This document shows, one piece after another, positions 18,212 through 28,947 of a stretch of 64,000 bases of DNA (positions are counted from its first letter, which is position 1; each line of letters opens with the position of its first letter). Source of the stretch: Solilutibacter tolerans (lineage in GTDB: Bacteria > Pseudomonadota > Gammaproteobacteria > Xanthomonadales > Xanthomonadaceae); assembly GCF_900155935.1 (NCBI RefSeq), contig NZ_FTLW01000002.1:186001-250000 (forward strand). Reading direction: 5' to 3'. A program made the position numbers and the translations under genes. The notes beneath the pieces were generated by a model, which was not told where the DNA came from, searched no databases, and saw only the letters and a list, made by a program, of their open reading frames with translations.

Positions 18212-18631
18212 TCAATCCCACTCACGCGCACCACGGCCGCGCTTGATTTCACTGCGGCCACGTTTCGCCTGCAAGCGACGCTCTTTGGATCCACGCGTTG
18301 GCTTGGTAGCCACGCGTGGCTTGGGAGCATGCAATCCATGCTCGATGAACGCGATCAGGCGATCGCGCGCATCCTGCCGGTTGCGATCCTGGGTGCGAAA
18401 CCGCTGCGCCTGGATGACGATCACCCCGTCCATCGTCATACGCCGGTCGCGTCGCGCCAACAGCCGCGTGCGCACGGCATCCGGCAACGAGGGTGACGAT
18501 GCGACATCAAACCTAAGTTCCACCGCGGTCGCGACCTTGTTGACGTTCTGCCCGCCCGCGCCGGATGCACGCACGAAGCGCTCGGTAAGCTCGTCCTCGT
18601 CGATGTCGATCCCTGGTGCGATGTGCAACAT
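18212..18631 (-). CDS. arfB: Alternative ribosome-rescue factor ArfB (YaeJ), peptidyl-tRNA hydrolase
   Basis: A 139-residue class-I release-factor-like protein that rescues ribosomes stalled on messages without a stop codon. It contains the catalytic GGQ in ASGAGGQNVNKVATAVELR and the basic C-terminal tail (GSKERRLQAKRGRSEIKRGRG) that enters the empty mRNA channel. No codon-recognition domain is present, which separates it from true release factors. It sits 40 bp upstream of the acyltransferase gene on the same strand. Confidence 0.94.
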   Translation of the reverse strand: MLHIAPGIDIDEDELTERFVRASGAGGQNVNKVATAVELRFDVASSPSLPDAVRTRLLARRDRRMTMDGVIVIQAQRFRTQDRNRQDARDRLIAFIEHGLHAPKPRVATKPTRGSKERRLQAKRGRSEIKRGRGAREWD

Positions 18632-18707
18632 GTCGGCACTTTATCAGGCCATGGGCCCCCGTATGGCGCGCGCAAGTAAGCTAGTACCCCCTGACATGGA
18701 GTCCATC

Positions 18708-19217
18708 ATGAAAAAGATTCTCGCCCTGATTCTTCTTGGTCTCGCAGTGCTTGGCAGCAATGCACAGGCCGCGCCGCCCAGCACCGCGCAGATCGAACGA
18801 CTGCTGCAGGTAATGGACGCGGAGAAAGTCATCGACCAGATGATTCCGGCGATGATGCAGCAGTCCAATGCGCTGGTGGACCAACGACTGGCAAGCAGCG
18901 GCGCCAGCAAAGCCGACAAGAACCGTGCCCAGCGCATGGTGGCGGCGCAAGAAGCCAGCCTGCGCGACATGCTGTCATGGAACAACCTGAAACCGATCTA
19001 TCTGCGTGTATACACCGACACGATGACGGCTGATGAGGTCCTAGCGATGACGCGGTTCTATGAAAGCCCGGAAGGCCGTAGCGTGATGCAGAAGATGCCG
19101 CAATTGCTCCAGCGCACGATGCAGGAAATGCAGCCACTGGCCCAGTCCGCAATGGAGAAGATGATGGCGGACATGGAAGCCGAAATGGCCAAGGGTGGGA
19201 AGAAAGCCCAGGAGTAA
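18708..19217 (+). CDS. DUF2059 domain protein, secreted
   Basis: A 169-residue protein with a signal peptide (MKKILALILLGLAVLGSNAQAA). Its DUF2059 domain shows the TDTMTADEVLAMTRFYESPEGRSVMQKMP signature. The C-terminus is rich in Met, Glu and Lys and is probably helical. The family is periplasmic and of unknown function. The ATG at 18708 is preceded by GGAG seven bases upstream; an in-frame ATG 12 bases earlier would place the ribosome site inside the gene. Confidence 0.87.
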   Translation: MKKILALILLGLAVLGSNAQAAPPSTAQIERLLQVMDAEKVIDQMIPAMMQQSNALVDQRLASSGASKADKNRAQRMVAAQEASLRDMLSWNNLKPIYLRVYTDTMTADEVLAMTRFYESPEGRSVMQKMPQLLQRTMQEMQPLAQSAMEKMMADMEAEMAKGGKKAQE

Positions 19218-19220
19218 CCG

Positions 19221-19961
19221 CTACCCCGCCTGCTGCGCTGGCTCGAACAGGGCCAGCGCATGCGCGAATTCGCCATCCGGCGCAGCCTCGACGCGCATAC
19301 GTTCGCCGGTATGTGGATGTACGAAGGTCAGCGCTTCGGCATGCAGCAACATCCGATGAATCCCCGCCACCCGAAACGCGCGATTGTGGCGGCCGTCGCC
19401 ATGACTGGTATCGCCAATCAGATGGTGGAAAGCATGTTTGAGGTGCCGGCGGATCTGGCGGAAGCGCCCGGTACGCGGCGAGGCGCGCAGCAAGGCATAG
19501 CGGGACGTGGCGAAATCCTGTGAGGGCCATGGCAACTCGCAGTGGCGCAACACCTCGAAGTCGGTGACGGCATCTTTCTTCTGCGGCTTGCCCGGCCCAC
19601 CATCCAGCGGATGGTCGATGGTGAAGCGGGTTTCCCCCGGCCAGCCGCGGCAAATGGCCAGGTAGTCCTTCGACACCTCACCCGCCATCCAGGCCTTTCC
19701 CAAGGCCGATGCCGTCTCGCGATCAAATGCCAACAGCAGGCAGCCGCTGGTGGCACGGTCCAGCCGATGCACCAAGAACACCGGGCGGCCGAACTGCTCG
19801 CGAAGGCGGTCGGCGGCGAAATCGGTTTCGCCGCGTGCCAGAGCGCTGTCATGCACCATCAAACCTGCCGGTTTGTGGATCGCCGCCAGGCGTTCATCAA
19901 CCCACAACACGGGCAAACAGGGCTTTTGGCACACGTCAGGGGAAAGTTCGATCTCTACCAT
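19221..19961 (-). CDS. truC: tRNA pseudouridine synthase C
   Basis: A 246-residue RluA/RsuA-fold enzyme that converts a uridine of tRNA to pseudouridine (U65 in the E. coli enzyme). It has the catalytic Asp motif HRLDRATSG (about residue 70), the K-x-x-GLMVHDS lead and the RTGRFRQIRRHLKHAFHHLIGDTSHGDG block, which agree well with TruC. The reading frame stays open far upstream but overlaps the divergent M16 gene there, so the ATG just after the intergenic gap is the reasonable start. It converges with the DUF2059 gene at three bases. Confidence 0.88.
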   Translation of the reverse strand: MVEIELSPDVCQKPCLPVLWVDERLAAIHKPAGLMVHDSALARGETDFAADRLREQFGRPVFLVHRLDRATSGCLLLAFDRETASALGKAWMAGEVSKDYLAICRGWPGETRFTIDHPLDGGPGKPQKKDAVTDFEVLRHCELPWPSQDFATSRYALLRASPRTGRFRQIRRHLKHAFHHLIGDTSHGDGRHNRAFRVAGIHRMLLHAEALTFVHPHTGERMRVEAAPDGEFAHALALFEPAQQAG

Positions 19962-19988
19962 GCCCCATTTTCGACCAGAGAGACTCGG

Positions 19989-22775
19989 ATGTCCCGTCTT
20001 CGTCCCCTTGCGTTGGCCTGTGCCATCGTCGTTGCTTCCTTCCCCCTGCATCCTGTCTACGCACAATCCTCGATCGCGCCGCCCAAGGGCATCGCCTCGA
20101 AAGCCTGCGTGGAAGGCATTTGTGAGTACATGCTGGACAACGGCATGCGCGTGCTGCTGTTCCCGGATGCGTCCAAGCCGACCGTGACGGTGAACGTCAC
20201 CTATGGCGTGGGCTCGATGCACGAAAACTACGGCGAAACCGGCATGGCCCACTTGCTGGAGCACCTGGTGTTCAAGGGCACGCCGAAGCACGGCGACATT
20301 CCCGGTGAGATGAAAAAGCGCGGCGTCAGCTTCAACGGCACCACCAACCTCGACCGCACCAATTACTACGGCAGCTTTCCCGCCAACGACGACACGCTCG
20401 ATTGGATGCTGGGGATGGAGGCCGACCGCATGGTCAATTCGCACATCGCCAAGAAGGATCTGGACAGCGAGATGACCGTGGTACGCAACGAGATGGAGCG
20501 TAACGAGAACCAGCCGGGCATCGTGTTCAACGAACGCATGATGTCGACCGCCTACCAGTGGCATAACTATGGCAAGAGCACCATCGGCAACCGCGCGGAT
20601 GTCGAAAACGTGCCGATCGGCAATCTGCAGGCGTTCTACCGCCAGTGGTACCAGCCCGATAACGCGACGCTGATCATCGCGGGACGTTTCGACCCCGCCG
20701 AGGTACTTGGCAAGGTGCAAGCCACCTTCGGCAAGATCAAGCGCCCGTCCCGCACCCTGCCCACGTTCTGGACCACCGAGCCAACGCAGGATGGCGAACG
20801 CGAAATCACCGTGCGTCGCAGCGGCGACCTTCGCCTGATCGGTCTTACCTATCACGCACCGTCCGCCACCCATGCCGATACGCCTGCACTGATGGTGCTA
20901 GCCGACATCCTGAGTCACTCGCCGGGTGGCCGCCTGCACAAATCCTTGGTTGAGCCGAAACTTGCTGCCGCTGCTTTCGCAGGCATTGGTGCCCAGCGTG
21001 ATCCGGGCAGCTTCACCTTGATCGCGGTGCCGCCCAAGGATGGCGATACAGCCAAGGTCGAATCCGAACTGCTGTCACAAGCGGAAAAGATCGCCGCCAC
21101 GCCGGTCACCGCGCAGGAACTTGCCGATGCAAAACAGCGCATCGCCAATGCCTACGAACTCTCGTTCAACGACGTCAACCGCATTGGTCTGGCGATGAGC
21201 GAGTACGTTGCCGCCGGCGATTGGCGTCTTTACTTCGTGCTGCGCGATGCGATGGACAAAGTCAGCCTCGAAGACGTGAATCGCGTCGCCAAGAAATACT
21301 TGATCCCCTCCAATCGCACCTTGGCGCGCTTCGTGCCGACCGATAACGCCGTGCGCGCCACTATCGAAGCTGGTCCTGCTGTTGCAACGCTGGTCGATGG
21401 CTATAAGGGCCGTGAAGCAGTCGCCGCCGGTGAAGCGTTCGATCCCAGCATCGAAAACATCGCTGCACGCACTGAAATCTTCACCATCGGTAATGGCCTG
21501 CAGGTTTCACTGTTACCGAAAAGGACACGCGGCGAAACCGTGGTGGTGGATGCCGACTTCCGCTTTGGTGATGTCGAATCCATCAAGCGCCACCCCGATC
21601 CAGCCGGCAACATGGCCGGTGCGTTGTTGATGCGCGGCAGCAAGACGATGAGCCGCGAGCAGATTGACAAGCGCTTCGAAGAATTGAAAACGCAAGCCAG
21701 TGTCAGTGGCAGCATCCAGAGCGCCAACATCGACCTGCAAACACGTCGCGGTGAACTGGTCGATGCATTGACCCTCGCCGCCGACATTCTGCGCAACCCG
21801 GCGTATCCGGAGAACGAGTTCGAGCAGGCCCGCCTGCAATCGGTCACCGGCATCGAGGCCGCGCGCAAGGAGCCGGGCACTGTTGCCGGCATCGCCATGG
21901 CCCAGCATTTCGATCCATGGCCGGTCGGACATCCGCTGCACACTGACACGTTGGACGAATCGCTGGCCAAGCTGCGTGCGCTCAAACTCGATGACGTGCG
22001 CAAATTCCACGATGCGTTCTACGGCACCAGCAACGGACAGATCTCGATCGTGGGCGACTTTGAGCCTGCCGTGATCAAGCCGCTACTGCAGAAGCTGTTC
22101 GCCGACTGGAAGCCGGGCGTGACTTTCCAGCCGATCAACACGCGCTACAACGATGTCGATGCACAGCGTCATAGTTTCGAGACGCCAGACAAGTCCAATG
22201 CCGTCTATCTCGCGCGCTTTAACCTGCCGCTGAGCGACGACAACCCGGATTACGCCGCGCTGACTGTCGCCAACCACGTATTCGGTGGTGGTGGCTTGAA
22301 GTCGCGTTTGTTTGATCGCGTACGCCAGAAAGATGGCCTCAGCTATGGCATCGGCAGCGGCCTGTCGGCGGATTCCAGCCGCAGCGGTAAAGACGATGCG
22401 GGCTCATTCTCGATCCAGGGCATCGCTGCGCCTCAAAACATGCCGAAGCTTGAAGCTGCCGTGCGCGAAGAGCTAGAGCGCTTCGTGCGTGATGGCATCA
22501 CTGCGGAAGAGTTGAGCGATGCGGTCAACGGCATCCTGACCCAGCGCCAGCAAGGCCGCGCCAGCGACGGCAATATCGCCGGCATGCTGAACTCCGACCA
22601 GTACCTGGGCCGCAAGATGCTGCGCCGCGCCGAGTTCGACGCCAAACTGAAGTCGCTGACACTGGCCGACGTCAATGCGGCGATCAAGCGTCACTTCAAG
22701 CCTGCCGAGCTCAGCGTGTATGTCGCCGGCGACTTCGCCAATGCCGCGAAGACACCTGCACCTGCCGCCAAGTAA
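19989..22775 (+). CDS. M16 family zinc metallopeptidase, secreted (two-domain)
   Basis: A 928-residue pitrilysin-type peptidase with a signal peptide (cleavage near VYAQS). The inverted zinc motif HLLEH is at residues 88-92 and the distal Glu lies in NEMERNEN. The second half repeats the fold without the zinc motif, as in two-domain M16 enzymes. It should act in the periplasm on peptides or misfolded protein. A second, differently diverged M16 gene occurs 9 kb away, so the two are paralogues rather than a recent duplication. It is divergent from truC and followed by a terminator. Confidence 0.92.
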   Translation: MSRLRPLALACAIVVASFPLHPVYAQSSIAPPKGIASKACVEGICEYMLDNGMRVLLFPDASKPTVTVNVTYGVGSMHENYGETGMAHLLEHLVFKGTPKHGDIPGEMKKRGVSFNGTTNLDRTNYYGSFPANDDTLDWMLGMEADRMVNSHIAKKDLDSEMTVVRNEMERNENQPGIVFNERMMSTAYQWHNYGKSTIGNRADVENVPIGNLQAFYRQWYQPDNATLIIAGRFDPAEVLGKVQATFGKIKRPSRTLPTFWTTEPTQDGEREITVRRSGDLRLIGLTYHAPSATHADTPALMVLADILSHSPGGRLHKSLVEPKLAAAAFAGIGAQRDPGSFTLIAVPPKDGDTAKVESELLSQAEKIAATPVTAQELADAKQRIANAYELSFNDVNRIGLAMSEYVAAGDWRLYFVLRDAMDKVSLEDVNRVAKKYLIPSNRTLARFVPTDNAVRATIEAGPAVATLVDGYKGREAVAAGEAFDPSIENIAARTEIFTIGNGLQVSLLPKRTRGETVVVDADFRFGDVESIKRHPDPAGNMAGALLMRGSKTMSREQIDKRFEELKTQASVSGSIQSANIDLQTRRGELVDALTLAADILRNPAYPENEFEQARLQSVTGIEAARKEPGTVAGIAMAQHFDPWPVGHPLHTDTLDESLAKLRALKLDDVRKFHDAFYGTSNGQISIVGDFEPAVIKPLLQKLFADWKPGVTFQPINTRYNDVDAQRHSFETPDKSNAVYLARFNLPLSDDNPDYAALTVANHVFGGGGLKSRLFDRVRQKDGLSYGIGSGLSADSSRSGKDDAGSFSIQGIAAPQNMPKLEAAVREELERFVRDGITAEELSDAVNGILTQRQQGRASDGNIAGMLNSDQYLGRKMLRRAEFDAKLKSLTLADVNAAIKRHFKPAELSVYVAGDFANAAKTPAPAAK

Positions 22776-22793
22776 TCGACTAACGGTCCTCGA

Positions 22794-22830
22794 GGGCGAG
22801 CTCGGCTTCGATCGACTCGCCCAATTTTTT
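22794..22830 (+). terminator. Rho-independent terminator after the M16 gene
   Basis: Stem GGGCGAG / CTCGCCC with a 15-nt loop that can itself pair, followed by AATTTTTT on the plus strand. It lies 18 bp past the peptidase stop and before the converging diguanylate cyclase gene. Confidence 0.75.
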
Positions 22831-22853
22831 GCTTGCGTTAGGCCGACTCGGGC

Positions 22854-23777
22854 TCAAGCGACGATCGCGTCCCGACCGCCACTCTTGGCTGCGTAAAGTT
22901 TTCGATCAACCGCCTCGACAAAATCGCGCATGTCGATGCAATCATCATCACATCGTGTGCCCACGCCAAAACTCATGCTGGGCAATCGATTATCGCTATG
23001 CACGATGCTGCCCTCGGCAATCGCCAAGCGGCATCGCTCGGCCACCGCCAATGCTTCGCTGCGCGTGGTCTCCGGCAACAAAATGGCAAATTCTTCACCT
23101 CCATAGCGTGCCACCAGATCGCGAGGCCGCATGGCAGCCGCCTTCAAACAGGCCGCCACTGCTTTCAGGCAATCATCGCCCTGCAAATGTCCATGCCTAT
23201 CGTTGTAAGCCTTGAAGAGGTCGATGTCGCCCATGATCAGTGACAGCGGTGCGCCCGTTGCGCGGCTCTTCTCCCACTCTGCGGCCAACAACTCATCGAA
23301 GCGCCGGCGGTTGGCGACGCCGGTCAGCCCATCCTGATAGCTCAAAGCCATCAATGTCTTCTGCAATTCGTCGATGCGATCTTCATTCACTTTGCGTTCG
23401 CTGATATCGAACATGAAACCCACCAACGAGTTGACCTCACCCGCCTCGTCACGAATCACATGGACGACGTCACGAATCCATACATGTCGGCCATCCGCAG
23501 TCAGCGCGCGATAGTCGGCCTCGTGGTCGATGCCGCTGGCTGACTGCGCCATGCAATATTCGACGACATGCTGACGCTCGTCCGGGTGGATACGATCGGC
23601 CCAGTCCACGGCTGTTTTCCAGCTATCGGCTGACCACCCCAACAAGGCTTCGATCTGCGGGCCTATGTAAGAAAACGTCGCGGACTTCCAGTCAATCTGC
23701 CAAGGAATCGCCTTGGTGGATTCCAGCAGCGTCCGATAAATTTCGCTTTTGCCCGCCTGTTGCGCTTGCTCGACCAT
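22854..23777 (-). CDS. Diguanylate cyclase with PAS sensor domain
   Basis: Makes cyclic di-GMP from two GTP. The 307-residue protein has a PAS fold with a PAC motif (about residues 20-130, ending VGFMFDISERK), a short coiled linker and a GGDEF domain (about 140-305). The active site is GGEEF at 226-230, and the product-inhibition I-site RxxD (RPRD, 217-220) is in place, so the enzyme should be active and feedback-inhibited. No membrane span is present. The ATG at 23777 is chosen because GAAGGGG lies about 6-12 bases upstream; an upstream TTG is in frame but less likely. Confidence 0.92.
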   Translation of the reverse strand: MVEQAQQAGKSEIYRTLLESTKAIPWQIDWKSATFSYIGPQIEALLGWSADSWKTAVDWADRIHPDERQHVVEYCMAQSASGIDHEADYRALTADGRHVWIRDVVHVIRDEAGEVNSLVGFMFDISERKVNEDRIDELQKTLMALSYQDGLTGVANRRRFDELLAAEWEKSRATGAPLSLIMGDIDLFKAYNDRHGHLQGDDCLKAVAACLKAAAMRPRDLVARYGGEEFAILLPETTRSEALAVAERCRLAIAEGSIVHSDNRLPSMSFGVGTRCDDDCIDMRDFVEAVDRKLYAAKSGGRDAIVA

Positions 23778-23882
23778 GCGACGCCCCTTCGCTGCACTGC
23801 CACTTCTGACAGCATCATCGCACCATAGGACGGGCTGCAATTCTGCGCCTGCTATTCAGCAGGTAGAAGCTTGATCAGCGAC

Positions 23883-25541
23883 TCATTTCCGACGCCGTGG
23901 CCATGCCGCGATCAAAGCCCACAAGCCGCCCAAACCCGCGACCCACGTCGCGACCGGGATCCCCAACATGCGCGGACCACCTGCTTCCAGCCCGTATAAC
24001 ACGCTCGCTACGATCAACAGACCCACGCCCAGCACGGCCGAGATCATTCGCTTCTGCATGACGTGCAAGTCTTTCGACAAAACGCGCAGATCGTGCGATT
24101 CCATCTGTAGCAGGTGACGGCCTTCCACTTGCTGTTTCAGCCACGCGTGCGCAAGCCCAGGCATGTCGGGTGCATGCGTTACCAACTCGGGTAGGCGCTT
24201 GGCGAATTCGCGCGCCAGTCGTGTCGGGCTGTAACGGTCGGCCAGAATCTTTTCCAGCACCGGTTTCGCCACCGCCCAAATATCGATGTTGGGATCGAGC
24301 TGGCGACCGACGCCTTCAATATTGAGCAAGGTTTTTTGCAGCAGGATGAGCTGCGGCTGCAAAGTCAGCTGATAACGCTGCGCCATGCGGAACAGTTTCG
24401 CCAAGACCTCAGCAAGGGAGATCTGCGACAACGGACGAGTGAAGTAAGGCTCGCAAATCGCGCGAGCGGCGGCTTCCAATTCGTCGATGCGCACCGTCGC
24501 CGGCATCCAGCCCGCCTCGACATGCAGCTCGGCGATGCGGCGATAGTCGCGATTGAAAATTGCCATGAAATTTTCGGCGAGGTAGTACTGATCCTCGCGC
24601 GATAGCTGGCCCATGATGCCGAAATCCAGTGCGATGAAGCGCGGGTTCTGCTGGCGCTCCAGATCCACCCAGATGTTGCCGGCATGCGCATCGGCGTGGA
24701 AAAAATTGTCACGGAAGACTTGCTCGTAAAAAACGCGCACCCCTTTCGCGGCGAGCGCCTTACGGTCTATCCCGGCGCGATCCAACGCCACGATGTCATC
24801 GCTGGGAATGCCATGCACGCGCTCCATCGTCATCGCGCGCTCACCGGTATGCGACCAGATCACCTCGGGCACGTAGAGGTCGGCACTACCCAGCCAATTG
24901 CGTCGCAGCACGCTGGCATTGCCCGCCTCACGCTGCAGATCAAGTTCCGCGGCCAAGGTAGATTCGACTTCGGCCACCACTTCACGCGGACGAATCTTGT
25001 CGGCATTGGGATGTGCGCGCTCGACGATGCCGGCGATGTCGTACAACAAGGCGATGTCACTGGAAATCTGCTTGGCAATGCCGGGGCGCAGCACCTTGAC
25101 CACCACCTCGCGGCCATCGTCCAGCACGGCTGCGTGAACTTGCGCGATGGAAGCAGAGGCGAGCGGCGTGGTGTCGAATTTTGCAAACAACACATCAGTG
25201 GGATTACCCAATGATTGTTCCACGATGCGTCGCGCTTCTTCGCCATCGAAAGGCTGCACGCGGTCTTGCAACAAGGTCAACTCGTCCGCGATATCGGCCG
25301 GCACCAGGTCGCGACGTGTCGACAGAATCTGCCCGAACTTGACGAAGATCGGCCCCAGCTCTTGTAACGCCCACCGCAAGCGTTGGCCGCGCGGCATCGC
25401 TTGCACATTGGTGGATGCATTCGGCACAAAGGGGCGCGCCAACCTCAGCCAACGCTCGGCCGGCGTGTCGTCCAGCAGCGAATCCAAGCGATAGCGCAGC
25501 AACACACGACCGATGCGCCAAGCGCGACGCACCGACTTCAT
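23883..25541 (-). CDS. ubiB: Ubiquinone biosynthesis protein kinase-like UbiB
   Basis: A 552-residue member of the UbiB/ADCK atypical kinase family, needed for ubiquinone production at the inner membrane. The family hallmark KFGQ with LSTRRDLVP is at residues 68-80 and a kinase-like core follows. Two C-terminal membrane spans (about 495-515 and 525-545) anchor it. It overlaps ubiJ by four bases, so the two are translationally coupled and act in the same pathway. Confidence 0.95.
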   Translation of the reverse strand: MKSVRRAWRIGRVLLRYRLDSLLDDTPAERWLRLARPFVPNASTNVQAMPRGQRLRWALQELGPIFVKFGQILSTRRDLVPADIADELTLLQDRVQPFDGEEARRIVEQSLGNPTDVLFAKFDTTPLASASIAQVHAAVLDDGREVVVKVLRPGIAKQISSDIALLYDIAGIVERAHPNADKIRPREVVAEVESTLAAELDLQREAGNASVLRRNWLGSADLYVPEVIWSHTGERAMTMERVHGIPSDDIVALDRAGIDRKALAAKGVRVFYEQVFRDNFFHADAHAGNIWVDLERQQNPRFIALDFGIMGQLSREDQYYLAENFMAIFNRDYRRIAELHVEAGWMPATVRIDELEAAARAICEPYFTRPLSQISLAEVLAKLFRMAQRYQLTLQPQLILLQKTLLNIEGVGRQLDPNIDIWAVAKPVLEKILADRYSPTRLAREFAKRLPELVTHAPDMPGLAHAWLKQQVEGRHLLQMESHDLRVLSKDLHVMQKRMISAVLGVGLLIVASVLYGLEAGGPRMLGIPVATWVAGLGGLWALIAAWPRRRK

Positions 25542-26167
25542 GCCACGCCCTTCAAACGCGACACGCGCGCAGCAAGGCGCTCGACATCGTCACGGATCGC
25601 ATCGACATCATCATGGAAGGCGTCGAGCTCATCGCGACCCAACACATCGCGCGACTCCTCTGTCAGGTAATCCGCAGCGCTGCCGGCAAACTCTTTGCCT
25701 GCATGACGCGCATTACGCAACGCAAAACCAATGCCATTCGCGATCTGCGTGCCCAACACATCTCCAAACACGGCCGTGAACGGTCGCCCCCAATCCGGAT
25801 CGAAGCGTTCGGCCAGACGTTGCAGGCGACGCGCTAGCTCCGCGTCCCCCTCGATACGCAACTGGCCAACAGGTGGCGCATCATTACGTCGCAGCATCGG
25901 CAGCTGGCGGAGCAATCCGCCCAGCGTGCTGCGCACGGAGAGATCCGCTCGGTCCGCGTCACCTGCGGGACCGACACGCAGCGCATCGCCCTCCACCGTC
26001 ACGCGCAAAGCCAGCGGCGGCGAATCCAGCGTCAGGGCAACACTGCGGCCATCAAGTGCACGCAGATCAGCGCGCGTGTCCTCGTCCAACGACAACGCGC
26101 GGTTGAGCGCTGCTTCCAGCGCTCGGCCAGCAGGCACTTTCCAATTGAAGGGCGAAGATTCGGTCAT
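25538..26167 (-). CDS. ubiJ: Ubiquinone biosynthesis accessory factor UbiJ (SCP2 domain)
   Basis: A 209-residue protein with an N-terminal SCP2 sterol-carrier-like domain (about residues 15-110) and a C-terminal helical region ([24 protein letters not shown]) likely to form a coiled coil. This matches UbiJ, which binds ubiquinone intermediates within the soluble Ubi complex. It is four-base overlapped with ubiB. The unit follows the ole cluster on the same strand with only nine bases to oleD, so read-through from the ole genes is likely. Confidence 0.9.
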   Translation of the reverse strand: MTESSPFNWKVPAGRALEAALNRALSLDEDTRADLRALDGRSVALTLDSPPLALRVTVEGDALRVGPAGDADRADLSVRSTLGGLLRQLPMLRRNDAPPVGQLRIEGDAELARRLQRLAERFDPDWGRPFTAVFGDVLGTQIANGIGFALRNARHAGKEFAGSAADYLTEESRDVLGRDELDAFHDDVDAIRDDVERLAARVSRLKGVA

Positions 26168-26176
26168 CTGCGCATT

Positions 26177-27175
26177 CTATCCGTGTGTGTGCCAAGCATC
26201 GGCAACGCGCTTCAGGCCTTCCTGAATCGACACGCGAGGAACGTAGCCAAAGTCCCGCTTGGCCGGTGCCATCGAGTACCAATGCGTAGTGGCGAGCTGT
26301 TCGGCAAGGAAGCGCGTCATCGGCGGCTCACCCTTCAGGCGAAGCAAGGGCCAGACGGCTTCAGCCGCCGCGCCCAGCACGTAAGCAACGCGCAAAGGGA
26401 TATGCCGATGCACTTCGGGTGCGCCAGCAGCACACAACAAACCATTGACCAGGTCTTCCATCGGCCACGGCTCGCCATTGCTGATGAAATAGGCGCGCCC
26501 GGCACACGCGCTGCCAATGGCGAGATGATCGAACGCATCGAAATGCGCCTGCGCGGCATTGTCGATATAGGTGCTGTCGACCAGGTTGCGGCCATCGCCC
26601 ACCAAGGCTAATCGGCCAGCCTTTGCACGCTCGACTATGCGCGGCAAAAGTTGATTGTCACCAGGACCCCAGATCAGACGCGGCCGCAATGCGACCGTCG
26701 CAAGCGTGTCGTCATTCGCGGCGAGCACAATCTTTTCGGCGATTTGCTTGGTCGCCGCATATGGTGCTTTGAGGTTTTCCCCATATGGCACGCTTTCCGC
26801 CGTGCCGCCTTCGACTGGATGCGTCGCACGATGGGTCACGCTGGGTGTCGAGGTATAGACGAGCTTGTTGATGCCATGCTCGCGGCATGCCGCCAACACA
26901 TTGCCTGTACCCACCACGTTGGCGCGGTGATAACTGTCATAACTTCCCCACGCGCCCGCCTTGGCCGCATTGTGGAAGATCGCCTCGCAACTTTGCGCCG
27001 CTGCAATCACTGCGCTTCTGTCCGCAAGATCACCTTGAATTTGCTCAACGCCCATGGCATCGAGCGCTGGATACAGGCCGCGGTTGAAGCTACTGACATG
27101 ATGGCCGCGAACGATCAGACCTTCGCACAGTTTCTGACCGAGAAATCCGCCGCCACCTGTCACCAATATCTTCAT
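26177..27175 (-). CDS. oleD: OleD, 2-alkyl-3-ketoalkanoate reductase
   Basis: NADPH-dependent short-chain reductase of olefin biosynthesis. It reduces the 3-keto group of the 2-alkyl-3-ketoacid made by OleA to a hydroxyl. The 332-residue protein has the Rossmann motif TGGGGFLG, an extended-SDR fold and the catalytic Tyr/Lys in [12 protein letters not shown]. It overlaps oleC in an ATGA arrangement. The assignment rests on the motifs and on complete OleABCD context, since similar steroid-dehydrogenase-like proteins occur elsewhere. Confidence 0.93.
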   Translation of the reverse strand: MKILVTGGGGFLGQKLCEGLIVRGHHVSSFNRGLYPALDAMGVEQIQGDLADRSAVIAAAQSCEAIFHNAAKAGAWGSYDSYHRANVVGTGNVLAACREHGINKLVYTSTPSVTHRATHPVEGGTAESVPYGENLKAPYAATKQIAEKIVLAANDDTLATVALRPRLIWGPGDNQLLPRIVERAKAGRLALVGDGRNLVDSTYIDNAAQAHFDAFDHLAIGSACAGRAYFISNGEPWPMEDLVNGLLCAAGAPEVHRHIPLRVAYVLGAAAEAVWPLLRLKGEPPMTRFLAEQLATTHWYSMAPAKRDFGYVPRVSIQEGLKRVADAWHTHG

Positions 27176-28893
27176 GTCGATGCACCTTCGCTCGGCTGTT
27201 TCACCGCCCAGGCGGCCAATTTTTCCCGACCAATCTTCGCGTTGTGGCGGATATCGACTGGGAATTTTTTGGGGTAGCGAATGAAACGCTCCACCTTGGC
27301 CGTATGCACCAAACCATCGGCCATCCGGCGAAGCTCTTCACTGATTCGTGGCCAGTCGCTGTCAGTCACACCCTCGCGCAGCTCCACGCACAACACAGGC
27401 GACATACCGGCTTCACTTGTCGCCTGACGCAGCTGACCGCTGTCACCGCGACTGAGTTGCAAACCGCCATCGCTGGCCGCACGGGGCACGCCCACCAGTG
27501 CGGTTCGTGCGACCTCGGGATGGGTGTTGAACACCGGTTCCACTTGTTCCGTGCATAGCGTGGTCGCCACGTCGACCACCACCCGTTGTGACTTGCGTCC
27601 GCAGAACCACAGGCGGCCCTCGCGATCGAGATAACCGAGGTCGCCCATGCGGTGCACGATGCGCTCATCGCCATCCATCGCCACTTCGCGAATCTTCGCC
27701 AGCCGCGTCTGCGCATCGCGATTGAAATACGCGTCGGTCGCGCTGGGACCAGCCACGGTGATCTCACCGACTATGCCCGCAGACACTTCGCGCGTATCCG
27801 TCCATGTATCGATGGCGTCATCGGTAATCGCGATGATGCGCACGTCATTGCCTTCAACAGGCCGCCCCACGCAAGTGCCCGCACCCGCCTCGGTGCGCCC
27901 GCGCAAGGTCAGCAGTTCACGGCCTTCGATCACCGCGACGGGCAGACACTCGGTCGCGCCGTAAGGCGTCCATAGCTGCGCACCCTCGGGTAGCAATTGC
28001 AGCATCTTCGCCACCACTTCCGGCGGCACCGGCGCGCCGGCACTTGTGACGCGCATCACGCCCGGCAACGGCTCGCCATGGTCGGCCAATACACGCATCA
28101 ACGCCGGCGAGCCGAACAATTGGGTGATGCCGAATCGTTTGATCGCCGCATGCAATTTGCGCGGATCGGCCTCGGCGGGTCGCGTCGGGTCCATGTCGGG
28201 GATGATCGATGTCAGCCCCAATGCCGGATCGAACAGCGCGAACGGCGGGAAGGTCGGCAGATCCACGCCGCCCGGTTCAATGCCGAAGGCGCGACGCAGC
28301 ATGTCGATTTGCGCGATGAAATGGCGATGCCGGTACACCACGCCCTTCGGGACGCCGGTGCTGCCGCTGGTGAACAGAATGGCCGCGATGTCATCAGGGG
28401 ATGTCGCATCCGCATTACGCGGCATCGCCATGCCCTCACGTTCGATCTCGGCCAAGGTTGCGTCGGCAAACCATGCGCGTCGCCCGGTGGTGATGCGCAG
28501 ACGCGCCGACCTCGCCCATCCCAAAAGCGTCTTGGCTAACATCGCCAATGGAATGCCAATGAATGCATCTGGTCTTGCCTCATCCAAGCACTGTTTAAGC
28601 GCGCGCTTGTCGATACCCGGATCAACCAGCACCGGCACCGCGCCCAACTTGAACAACGCAAACATGACCAGGAAGAATTCCGGCGTGGGCCGCACCATCA
28701 CCACGACGCGCTGACCACGCGTGATGCCGCGCAAGGCAAGCCCTGCGGCAATCGCATCACTGCGCGCATCCAGCTCGCCGTAAGTCAGGGCGATGTCGTA
28801 GCGGCCACTGCCCGGGCAACGCATGGCGATGCGCTCCGGGGCCTCACGGGCGCGTTGGCGAAGGCTGTCGGCGATATTGGAAACAGACTGCAT
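27172..28893 (-). CDS. oleC: OleC, beta-lactone synthetase
   Basis: ATP-dependent AMP-ligase-fold enzyme that converts the beta-hydroxy acid made by OleD to a beta-lactone. The 573-residue protein has the ATP-binding motif [12 protein letters not shown] (about residues 180-190), YGATECLP and the hinge segment [20 protein letters not shown] of the ANL superfamily. ATG at 28893 is taken rather than an in-frame upstream extension that would overlap the opposite-strand YkgJ-like gene start. It shares four bases with oleD. Confidence 0.94.
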   Translation of the reverse strand: MQSVSNIADSLRQRAREAPERIAMRCPGSGRYDIALTYGELDARSDAIAAGLALRGITRGQRVVVMVRPTPEFFLVMFALFKLGAVPVLVDPGIDKRALKQCLDEARPDAFIGIPLAMLAKTLLGWARSARLRITTGRRAWFADATLAEIEREGMAMPRNADATSPDDIAAILFTSGSTGVPKGVVYRHRHFIAQIDMLRRAFGIEPGGVDLPTFPPFALFDPALGLTSIIPDMDPTRPAEADPRKLHAAIKRFGITQLFGSPALMRVLADHGEPLPGVMRVTSAGAPVPPEVVAKMLQLLPEGAQLWTPYGATECLPVAVIEGRELLTLRGRTEAGAGTCVGRPVEGNDVRIIAITDDAIDTWTDTREVSAGIVGEITVAGPSATDAYFNRDAQTRLAKIREVAMDGDERIVHRMGDLGYLDREGRLWFCGRKSQRVVVDVATTLCTEQVEPVFNTHPEVARTALVGVPRAASDGGLQLSRGDSGQLRQATSEAGMSPVLCVELREGVTDSDWPRISEELRRMADGLVHTAKVERFIRYPKKFPVDIRHNAKIGREKLAAWAVKQPSEGAST

Positions 28894-28947
28894 GCCGCCA
28901 TTGTCGCAGCCCCTTGCGCGGACCGCGCGAATCGTCACAATCCGCAC

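Noticed and set aside
18003-18707. Possible N-terminal extension of the DUF2059 protein
   Set aside because: The extension covers arfB and part of the acyltransferase gene in antisense. The signal peptide and GGAG site place the true start at 18708.
19962-20873. Possible N-terminal extension of truC
   Set aside because: The upstream codons are the reverse of the M16 gene and have no similarity to pseudouridine synthases; the ATG at 19961 gives a normal-length TruC.
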